Source of the DNA: an uncultured Pseudomonadota bacterium
GTDB lineage: Bacteria > Pseudomonadota > Gammaproteobacteria > Steroidobacterales > Steroidobacteraceae
DNA: 5,520 nt
Direction of reading: 5' to 3'
Assembly (NCBI GenBank): GCA_903910215.1
Contig: CAIVYV010000340.1
Span: forward strand, 1-5,520
Below the pieces are notes generated by a model. The model did no database searches. It had not been told where the DNA came from and saw only the letters and a list, made by a program, of their open reading frames with translations. The first letter of the stretch is position 1, and the number at the start of each line of letters is the position of its first letter. Positions 1-5,520 of the stretch are shown piece after piece. Both the position numbers and the translations under genes were made by a program.

Positions 1-1645
1 CGTGAGCTTGTCCGGCGTAGCGCATTTCGGCTAAGTAACGAATAGTCGTCGCGGCAGGATCGACGCCATCGCGCACCATTCGACGACGACACTCCTCATC
101 AAGCGGGCCTACGATTTCACGCAACTGGGCCGCCGTTGTGACACCCGCGTCATATTCGAAGGTGATCATCGCCTCGTGAGAAACCGGTGCGAGTACAAGG
201 CCTAGCGCCGAGAGAACACCGGGTGCCGGCGCGATCAGCACTCGTCCGATATTGGCCGCTTCCGCGAGACGTCCGCCATGGATCGGGCCCGCACCGCCAC
301 AGGGTACGAGTGTGAAGTCGCGCGGATCGTGACCGCGCTTTATCGAAACGAGTCGCAGCGTCTGCGCCATGTTCGAGTTCACAATCGCGTGAATACCCAA
401 TGCAGCCTGAAGCACCGTGAGACCTAATGGTCGAGCAATCTGGTCTTCAATGGCTTTATACGCGGCGCTGACATCGATCTTGATGCCGCCCGCGAAGTTC
501 TCAGGGGAAAGATATCCGAGAACAAAACTGGCATCGGTGACCGTTGGAACCGTACCACCGCGGCCATAACAGACTGGCCCCGGATTGGCACCAGCACTCT
601 CGGGGCCAACCTTCAGGCCGCCGGCCGAATCGACCCGCGCCTTGCTACTGCCGCCCGCACCGATAGTGCGTACATCGACCATGGTTAGGTTGAGCGGATA
701 GTCCTCGAATTTACCCTCGTTGGTCACTAGCGCACGACCGCCTCGAATTAGCGCGACGTCGGTACTAGTACCGCCCATATCGAGGCTGATGCAGTCAGGA
801 AATCCGGCCGTATTGCCAGCCTCCGCCGCACCGATGACACCGGCAGCAAGACCCGAAAGCACTGTTCGAACCGGGCGTTCCGTGACGTTGTCTAACCCGG
901 CAACGCCACCATGCGAAAGCATGACATGCAACGGAGCGGTAATACCTTCATCGCGTAAAGCACCTTCGAGTGCACGCAGATAATTGGTGACAATCGGCTT
1001 CACGTAGCCGTCAAAGCCGCTGGCGACCAAGCGACGATACTCGCGCTTCCGGGGAAGCACATCACTCGAAAGTGTCACAGGAATATTTGGGTAAAGTGAC
1101 TGAAGAACCTCACGAGCGCGTCGCTCGTGTATTGGATTGGCGTAGCTGTGAAGGAAGCAAACCACGAACACCTCAACTTGGTGCTCTTCAACCAACTTCT
1201 GTGCCGTTTCGCGGAGGTGATTTTCATCTAACGAAATCACTATATTGCCGCTCGCGTCGACTCTCTCGCGTACGCCTAGCGAGCGACGTCGCGGCGCCAA
1301 GAACAATGGCTCGACCGGATCCATATCTATCTCGTACATCCTCGGTCGCCAACCAACGCCAATGTAGAGAATGTCACGCATCCCTTCAGTCAGCAGGAAT
1401 CCCAGGCGCGCACCGGTTTGGGTAAGAATGCAATTGGTACCGACTGTGGTCCCATGGATGACGCGAGATACGTCTTGCGGTTTTCCGCCCGCCATCTTTA
1501 CGGTTTGAATCAAACCGTGCATGAATCCTTGCTCAAAATTTGGGGGTGTAGACGGCACTTTATTAACAGTAAAACTTCCGTCTCGTGAATCACGCACGAA
1601 GACGTCGGTAAAAGTGCCGCCAACATCGATTCCGACCGTGAGCAT
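1..1645 (-). CDS. HyuA-like hydantoinase/oxoprolinase subunit A (ATP-binding), C-terminus cut by window edge
   Basis: This is the ATP-binding subunit of the hydantoinase A/5-oxoprolinase family. In this family, subunit A uses ATP to activate a cyclic amide (or, in the related carboxylases, a ketone) for subunit B; it is expected to be cytoplasmic. The frame is open for 548 codons from ATG 1645-1643 to base 1. An in-frame TAG (1664-1666, read on the minus strand) lies seven codons upstream, and a G-run (1653-1657) sits 7 nt before the ATG, so this start is well supported. Visible motifs are the N-terminal phosphate loop GIDVGGTFTD (residues 5-14), HGTT (64-67), the second ASKHA phosphate motif DMGGTSTD (289-296), a YGRGGT.PTVTDA segment, RGHDPRDF and GGAGPIHGG (450-458). 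These cover the Hydant_A_N and Hydantoinase_A domains in order. Family members are usually near 680-720 residues, so roughly the last 130-170 are missing. It is divergent from the hyuB genes rather than in their operon. Family is certain; substrate is unknown. Confidence 0.93.
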   Translation of the reverse strand, partial: MLTVGIDVGGTFTDVFVRDSRDGSFTVNKVPSTPPNFEQGFMHGLIQTVKMAGGKPQDVSRVIHGTTVGTNCILTQTGARLGFLLTEGMRDILYIGVGWRPRMYEIDMDPVEPLFLAPRRRSLGVRERVDASGNIVISLDENHLRETAQKLVEEHQVEVFVVCFLHSYANPIHERRAREVLQSLYPNIPVTLSSDVLPRKREYRRLVASGFDGYVKPIVTNYLRALEGALRDEGITAPLHVMLSHGGVAGLDNVTERPVRTVLSGLAAGVIGAAEAGNTAGFPDCISLDMGGTSTDVALIRGGRALVTNEGKFEDYPLNLTMVDVRTIGAGGSSKARVDSAGGLKVGPESAGANPGPVCYGRGGTVPTVTDASFVLGYLSPENFAGGIKIDVSAAYKAIEDQIARPLGLTVLQAALGIHAIVNSNMAQTLRLVSIKRGHDPRDFTLVPCGGAGPIHGGRLAEAANIGRVLIAPAPGVLSALGLVLAPVSHEAMITFEYDAGVTTAAQLREIVGPLDEECRRRMVRDGVDPAATTIRYLAEMRYAGQAH

Positions 1646-1689
1646 GTCAAAACCCCCAAGCCTCTAAACACTTCGACTAGGTCACTTGC

Positions 1690-1727
1690 GTTACGAGACC
1701 TCTAATGCTCATAGTACACATCGTAAC
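1690..1727. repeat. Imperfectly placed inverted repeat, possible operator
   Basis: The arms GTTACGA (1690-1696) and TCGTAAC (1721-1727) are perfect reverse complements separated by 24 bp. They lie near the middle of the divergent intergenic region, where a shared regulator could bind. The spacing is long for one dimer site, and a 7-bp match in about 190 bp can occur by chance. Functional assignment is therefore only a suggestion. Confidence 0.25.
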
Positions 1728-1826
1728 CAAAGCGGTGCTAGATACCCGATGTCTGCTTCACCGCTTGCGCGAAGAGTCTCATTGAGAAGATCGGTTGGGA
1801 AGCACCTAATTCGAAGTTGATAACGC

Positions 1827-1836
1827 GAGGGGGTGA
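1827..1836 (+). promoter_or_regulatory. Ribosome binding site of the phosphotriesterase-like gene
   Basis: The purine-rich stretch GAGGGGGTGA contains G-rich and GGTGA matches to the anti-Shine-Dalgarno sequence. Its AGGGGG core ends 6 nt before the ATG at 1840. It is the strongest Shine-Dalgarno-like site in the window and fixes that start. Confidence 0.75.
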
Positions 1837-1839
1837 AAT

Positions 1840-2985
1840 ATGTTTAAGGGAAAAGTTCAAACCGTTCTTGGTCCCATCGAACCAACGGCACTGGGCCTAA
1901 CGTTGCCGCACGAACATGTGTTAGTGGATATGACGCTCGGTGCGTGTTCGTCGCATTCGCTTGTAAACATAACCGAATCAGTACGTCGCGCAGCAGCGTT
2001 TCCCGATGCCGGACTCGAGCCAGGAGAAGAAGGACCCGGCATCGCAGCCACTTGGGCCAAAAAATGGAATCAGCCAATTTGTCTCGAAAATCGCGCGGAT
2101 GTCGAGCGGCACTGGTTCTTCTACGGAAACTATAAAATTAACGACATCGAAGATGTCATTTATGAAGCCAAACTCTTCAAGCGCCATGGTGGCGGCTGCT
2201 TAGTTGACCAAACGCCAATCGGTCTTGCCCGCGACCCGAAGGGCTTGCAACATGTTGCGCGCGAGACCGGTCTACACATCGTCATGGCGACGAGTTGGTA
2301 CACACACGAGTACCACAACAACGAAGTAAAGACCTTTGATGTAGGCCGCCTACGAGATCGAATTTTGCGCGACCTTGAAGTCGGTGTTGGCAATGGTGTA
2401 CGTGCCGGAATCATCGGCGAAGTTGGACTGAACTGGCCGATGCACCCGGACGAAGAAAAGGTGTTACGTGCCTCGATTCAGGCACAGAAACTCACTGGCG
2501 CACCGCTGAGCGTCCATACGGGATTCGGACCGGATGCATACTGGCGTGTCGTGCGCATAATTGAGGAAGAAGGTGGAGACCTTTCGCGTACTGTTATGTG
2601 CCATGTCGAGCATCGGCTACCAACGCGCGCTGCTCCGGACTCCTTCGATCCGGCACCGTTTATTGAACTTGCACGTACCGGTGTGTACATGGAGCTAGAC
2701 TGTTTTGGCTGGGAGGGCTCATATCGACAGCGTGGCAAGGTAGACATGCCAAATGACGCAGTCAGACTAAACTACCTCACCGCACTTGCGGACGCTGGCT
2801 TCGAATCCAAGCTACTTATTTCGCACGACCTCGCCTTGCAGCATTGGCAACGAAAATACGGTGGACATGGCTGGCAACATATTCCTGAAACGGTCACTCA
2901 ATTGATGCGTTACAAGGGTTTCGACACCAAGTTGATAGAACGCATCCTGTTTACCAATCCGCAAGAAATGCTGACGATAAAGTGA
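1840..2985 (+). CDS. Phosphotriesterase-family metal-dependent hydrolase (lactonase/amidohydrolase-like)
   Basis: This is a 381-residue member of the phosphotriesterase (PTE/Php) branch of the amidohydrolase superfamily, a TIM-barrel fold with a binuclear metal centre. Known relatives hydrolyse lactones, organophosphates or amide-type bonds; the substrate here is unknown. The N-terminus has the family start VQTVLGPI....LG.TLPHEH, giving metal ligands H24 and H26. E194 in GIIGEVG occupies the position of the bridging ligand (carboxylated Lys in classical phosphotriesterase, Glu in Php-type proteins). H226 in SVHTGFG, H255 in MCHVEH and D330 in ISHDLA complete the set. The segment VDQTPIGLARDP (122-133) matches the usual strand-two motif. 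Compared with Php-like proteins of about 290-350 residues, it has an extra stretch between residues about 32 and 92. No signal peptide is seen, so it is probably cytoplasmic. A strong Shine-Dalgarno site precedes the ATG. Its TGA overlaps the GTG of the downstream hyuB-like gene, which implies co-translation and a shared pathway. Confidence 0.92.
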   Translation: MFKGKVQTVLGPIEPTALGLTLPHEHVLVDMTLGACSSHSLVNITESVRRAAAFPDAGLEPGEEGPGIAATWAKKWNQPICLENRADVERHWFFYGNYKINDIEDVIYEAKLFKRHGGGCLVDQTPIGLARDPKGLQHVARETGLHIVMATSWYTHEYHNNEVKTFDVGRLRDRILRDLEVGVGNGVRAGIIGEVGLNWPMHPDEEKVLRASIQAQKLTGAPLSVHTGFGPDAYWRVVRIIEEEGGDLSRTVMCHVEHRLPTRAAPDSFDPAPFIELARTGVYMELDCFGWEGSYRQRGKVDMPNDAVRLNYLTALADAGFESKLLISHDLALQHWQRKYGGHGWQHIPETVTQLMRYKGFDTKLIERILFTNPQEMLTIK

Positions 2986-2996
2986 GCACGCTCATG
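2982..2996 (+). promoter_or_regulatory. Coupled stop/start junction, PTE-like gene to first hyuB
   Basis: GTGA (2982-2985) holds both a possible GTG start for hyuB and the TGA stop of the upstream gene. An in-frame ATG follows at 2994, with 8 nt between GTGA and ATG. GTGA also resembles the 3' part of a Shine-Dalgarno sequence, so the stop codon may lie inside the ribosome binding site. Translational coupling is inferred. Confidence 0.55.
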
Positions 2997-4730
2997 CAGA
3001 CCGTTGACCCCATCACTATGGAAGTTCTTCGAGGTCGATTCGATGCGATTGCTGAAGAGATGGAATACGCAATTCTTCGGAGCGCGTACTCGACGATCGT
3101 AACGGAGGCGCTTGATGCGACAGCCGCAGTATTCGACGAGCGCGGCAGAACCATCGCTCAAGCCTGCGCTATTCCTGTGCACCTAGGAACTCTTACCGAA
3201 CTCGGCAGAAGATTTGCACGGCATTACCCTGAGGGTGTTGCGAAGCCCGGTGACCTTTACGTCATAAACGATCCCTACCAAGGCGGCACTCACTTGCCAG
3301 ACATAGCCGTCGCCGCACCCGTCTTCAGCAATAAACAATTGGTGGGCTACGTCGCCACGATGACCCATCATCAAGATGTCGGTGGCGCAACCCCCGGCAG
3401 TGCCTCGACGAATGTGTACGATCATCACTCGGAAGGCCTTCGGATTCCAATGGTACGTCTCGCTGTCGACGGAAAGCTGGATGAAGACCTGCTTGCTGTA
3501 ATGACGGCAAACAGCCGATCGCCCGAGAACATGCGTGGCGACCTACTGGCACAAGTTGCCGGTTGCATTACCGGAGAGCGAAGACTATCCGCGGTATGCG
3601 ATGAGTATTCGATCGAAAAGGTTCGTCGCGCAATCGACGCGTTGATGAACTACGCCGAACGGCTGACACGCAAGGCGATAGCAGACATCCATGACGGCGA
3701 GTACGCCTTTTCCGATCGTTTAGATAATGATGGCTCTGAAGACGGAACCGAACCAGTCGAGATCAAGGTTACGGTACACGTTCGCGGTGAAGACATTGAG
3801 TTTGATTTCACGGGCAGTGCGCCGCAGGTACGTACGGGCATCAACAACGTATCGACCTCAACACTCGCGGCGGTTTATTACGCCATCAGAACGCTAACCG
3901 GTGATGCCGCGCCGAATAACGACGGATGCTACAGACCAGTTACCTTAAAGCTGCCGGACGCGAGCATAGTTAACGCCAAGTACCCAGCACCGATCAACGC
4001 TCGAGGTGTGGCACTCGCTCGCATTGCAGACGTCGTGATGGGAGCCATGAGCAAAGCACTGCCACAACGGATGCCGGCTGCCGGATGTGGACATGCGACC
4101 GTTATCCTAGCTGGAGCGCGTGATCCAGCAACCGGCAAGAGGCGAGTTGGTGCGCTTGGTGGCCCCTTACGAAGTGGAATGGGAGCGCGACCAAGCAAGG
4201 ACGGTATCGACGTAGCGGATCACGACCTGTCCAATTCTTACCATGTCCCCATCGAGGTAACCGAGCGCGAGTTCCCCGTGCGTTATCGAGTACTTGAACT
4301 TTGGCCAAATTCTGGAGGGGCAGGACGGTTTCGCGGAGGGCTTGGTTATCGTGCCGAAGTCGAATGGCTACACGGTGACGCCAGTTTAGCTTTACGTCGC
4401 GAAAGGCATGTATTCCGGCCCTGGGGTATACACGGCGGAGACGAATCTCCGGTTTGCCGAACGGAAATTCAGTACGCGGACGGACGCTGCCGAACGCTAC
4501 CAGCAAAAATGGTTCTGCAGATCCAGGCCGGTGAGACGTTGAAGTATTGGTCGACTGGCGGAGGCGGCGCGTACCCCGCATGGCAGCGCAGTATAGACGC
4601 CGTGTTGGATGACGTACTCGATGGCCGCGTAACACCCGACGCAGCCCAGTCGGCATACGGGGTAGTGATTCGCGACGGTCGAGTCGATCTGCAAGCCACA
4701 GCAATCGAACGTGCACGGCTTGCCGGGTGA
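2982..4730 (+). CDS. HyuB-like hydantoinase/oxoprolinase subunit B, first copy
   Basis: This is a complete 582-residue Hydantoinase_B family protein, the usual length. Subunit B carries the metal site and acts with HyuA in ATP-dependent opening of lactams, hydantoins or oxoproline; acetone/acetophenone carboxylase subunits are relatives. It opens with DPITMEVLRGR (9-19). Then come D45, IPVHLG (64-69), NDPYQGGTHLPD (96-107) and TMTHH (126-130). By position, D45, H104, D107 and H129 match the metal ligands recalled for the caprolactamase beta subunit. Further family marks are EGLRIP (151-156), AQVAGC.TGERRL (190-202), FDFTGSAPQVR, SGGAGRFRGGLGY and a C-terminal GGGG (526-529). At residues 410-425 the usual T-x-M-T-N-T motif reads as a DHDLSNSYHVP type. 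The GTG start given overlaps the upstream TGA by 4 nt. An ATG four codons on (2994), with GTGA 8 nt before it, is equally possible and agrees better with family N-termini. Exact substrate is not assignable. Confidence 0.94.
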   Translation: MSTLMQTVDPITMEVLRGRFDAIAEEMEYAILRSAYSTIVTEALDATAAVFDERGRTIAQACAIPVHLGTLTELGRRFARHYPEGVAKPGDLYVINDPYQGGTHLPDIAVAAPVFSNKQLVGYVATMTHHQDVGGATPGSASTNVYDHHSEGLRIPMVRLAVDGKLDEDLLAVMTANSRSPENMRGDLLAQVAGCITGERRLSAVCDEYSIEKVRRAIDALMNYAERLTRKAIADIHDGEYAFSDRLDNDGSEDGTEPVEIKVTVHVRGEDIEFDFTGSAPQVRTGINNVSTSTLAAVYYAIRTLTGDAAPNNDGCYRPVTLKLPDASIVNAKYPAPINARGVALARIADVVMGAMSKALPQRMPAAGCGHATVILAGARDPATGKRRVGALGGPLRSGMGARPSKDGIDVADHDLSNSYHVPIEVTEREFPVRYRVLELWPNSGGAGRFRGGLGYRAEVEWLHGDASLALRRERHVFRPWGIHGGDESPVCRTEIQYADGRCRTLPAKMVLQIQAGETLKYWSTGGGGAYPAWQRSIDAVLDDVLDGRVTPDAAQSAYGVVIRDGRVDLQATAIERARLAG

Positions 4731-4741
4731 ATGAGACCATG
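4727..4741 (+). promoter_or_regulatory. Coupled stop/start junction, first to second hyuB
   Basis: GTGA (4727-4730) contains the TGA stop of the first hyuB gene and a GTG in frame with the second. An in-frame ATG follows at 4739, again 8 nt after GTGA. The preceding bases make GGGTGA (4725-4730), a fair Shine-Dalgarno match for the ATG. The geometry is identical to the junction at 2982-2996. Confidence 0.55.
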
Positions 4742-5520
4742 AAAAATGATCTCGTTACGCGCGAGGTCATCCGAGGCTGGCTGGACACCGCTGCGGAGGA
4801 GATGCAGAACGCCATTATCAAATCAGCGCATTCGATGCTGATTGCTGAGGGCCGAGATGCCACCGCAGCACTCTTCGACGATCAAGGAAGAACGCTGGCT
4901 CAGGCATCGTCCATCCCGGTTCATCTGGGAGTAATGGTTGGGCTTGGTCGAAACATAGCTCGGCGCTACCCGGCCGGCGTTGCCAATCCCGGTGACATCT
5001 ACATCACCAACGATCCCTACGCCGGTGGCACGCACATGCCGGATATAGCCGTCTGCGTGCCGATTTTTTTTGAAAAAAGCTTAGTGGGTTACGCACTGAC
5101 CATGGCTCATCATCGCGATATCGGTGGGCTGCTACCTGGTAGTGTGAGTTTGAAAGCTCGCGATACGCACGCGGAGGGCTTGAGAATTCCACTGGTACGT
5201 CTTGCGAACAATCACGCTCCGTGCGAATCAATTTGGGATCTGATCACGGCTTGTAGCCGAACACCCCGCAGTCTCCGCGGTGATCTTAGCGCACAGATTG
5301 CAGGGTGCCGCACAGGAGAGCGTAGACTCGGCGAACTTTTCCGTCGCTGGAGTCCGGCCATCGTGCGCGAGGCTTCTGCATCACTCATGGACTACTCCGA
5401 GCGCCTGACCCGTCAGGCCATTTCGTTGTTGCCGCGCGGCCGAGCGACATTCGTAGACTATCTCGACGACGACGGCCTCAACCCGAGCGCCGCACCCACT
5501 CGCATCGAAGCGAGCGTCGA
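4739..5520 (+). CDS. HyuB-like hydantoinase/oxoprolinase subunit B, second copy, cut by right edge
   Basis: This is a second Hydantoinase_B family gene, open from ATG 4739 to the window end, 260 codons visible of an expected 520-600. It keeps the family marks in order: D40, IPVHLG (59-64), NDPYAGGTHMPD (91-102), TMAHH (121-125), EGLRIP (146-151), AQIAGCRTGERRL (185-197) and LDDDG (242-246). D40, H99, D102 and H124 form the same putative metal site as in the first copy. The two proteins align with a constant offset of five residues and no gap. By hand count, 70 of 112 positions are identical between residues 19 and 130. The gene begins 8 nt after the stop of the first copy (or overlaps it by 4 nt if GTG 4727 is used), so both are surely in one transcript. 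An intact metal site argues against a decaying duplicate, although the 3' half is not visible. It may form a heteromeric complex with the first copy or serve a second substrate; both are inferences. Confidence 0.92.
   Translation, partial: MKNDLVTREVIRGWLDTAAEEMQNAIIKSAHSMLIAEGRDATAALFDDQGRTLAQASSIPVHLGVMVGLGRNIARRYPAGVANPGDIYITNDPYAGGTHMPDIAVCVPIFFEKSLVGYALTMAHHRDIGGLLPGSVSLKARDTHAEGLRIPLVRLANNHAPCESIWDLITACSRTPRSLRGDLSAQIAGCRTGERRLGELFRRWSPAIVREASASLMDYSERLTRQAISLLPRGRATFVDYLDDDGLNPSAAPTRIEASV

Larger units (their letters stand above)
1646..1839. promoter_or_regulatory. Divergent intergenic region, likely two promoters
   Basis: These 194 bp separate the start codons of the minus-strand hyuA-like gene and the plus-strand phosphotriesterase-like gene, so promoters for both directions must lie here or overlap the gene ends. 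It holds a 7-bp inverted repeat (GTTACGA 1690-1696 / TCGTAAC 1721-1727) and a small palindrome TCTCATTGAGA (1777-1787). A very weak promoter-like pair for the plus strand is TTGCGT (1687-1692) and CATAGT (1710-1715), 17 bp apart. No strong sigma-70 consensus, riboswitch, tRNA or rho-independent terminator is visible. The regulatory role is inferred from the divergent layout. Confidence 0.6.

Noticed and set aside
720..983. An 87-codon plus-strand open frame
   Set aside because: It is antisense to the most conserved hyuA region (the DMGGTSTD motif); shadow frame.
1072..1425. A 117-codon plus-strand open frame
   Set aside because: It lies fully antisense to conserved hyuA coding sequence and has Arg/Ser-rich composition with no recognisable motif.
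1679..1701. AGGTC / GACCT inverted repeat near the hyuA start
   Set aside because: The arms are only 5 bp with a 13-bp loop and no following T-run, so it is not convincing as a terminator or operator.
1795..1824. Promoter-like TTGGGA / GATAAC pair upstream of the phosphotriesterase-like gene
   Set aside because: Each hexamer matches only four of six consensus bases, and the implied transcription start would fall inside the Shine-Dalgarno sequence.
4102..4863. A 253-codon open frame on the minus strand antisense to the end of the first hyuB and the start of the second
   Set aside because: It crosses two well-supported genes, has Arg/Ser/Pro-rich low-complexity composition typical of a shadow frame, and shows no recognisable domain.
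5072..5079. GAAAAAAG as a programmed -1 frameshift site
   Set aside because: The reading phase (GAA AAA AGC) does not place AAA AAG in frame, and no downstream stem or alternative product was seen.

Overview
The window is a piece of a bacterial catabolic-type gene cluster built around the hydantoinase/oxoprolinase (HyuA/HyuB) superfamily. It holds four protein-coding genes, two of them cut by the window edges. Base composition is moderate, somewhat GC-rich, with good Shine-Dalgarno-like sites, tight gene packing and 4-nt stop/start overlaps. This fits a Gram-negative, proteobacterium-like genome, but the sequence alone does not fix the taxon. I see no RNA genes, insertion sequences, CRISPR arrays or phage features.

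Layout: from the left edge to 1645 runs a minus-strand hyuA-like gene (548 codons visible, C-terminus missing). A 194-bp divergent intergenic region (1646-1839) separates it from a plus-strand, operon-like series. That series is a phosphotriesterase-family metal-dependent hydrolase (1840-2985), a complete hyuB-like gene (2982-4730), and a second hyuB-like gene (from about 4739, running off the right edge). The two HyuB proteins are clear paralogues. They align without a single gap over all of the second one that can be seen, and by hand count are about 60% identical over their best-conserved 112 residues.

How the parts may work together: HyuA supplies the ATP-binding (ASKHA-fold) half and HyuB the metal-containing half of ATP-dependent cyclic amide (lactam, hydantoin, oxoproline) hydrolases, and of the related acetone/acetophenone carboxylases. 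The putative metal ligands are kept in both HyuB copies and in the phosphotriesterase-like protein, so all look catalytically competent. A reasonable inference is a small pathway that activates or opens a cyclic amide, imide or ketone-type compound with a HyuA plus HyuB1/HyuB2 enzyme. The phosphotriesterase-like hydrolase (lactonase- or amidase-like) would act on the substrate or product. The actual substrate cannot be read from the sequence.

The main points of interest are the tandem hyuB pair with hyuA split onto the opposite strand, the linkage to a phosphotriesterase-like enzyme with a long extra N-terminal segment, and two gene junctions built the same way (GTGA overlap with an in-frame ATG exactly 12 nt downstream).
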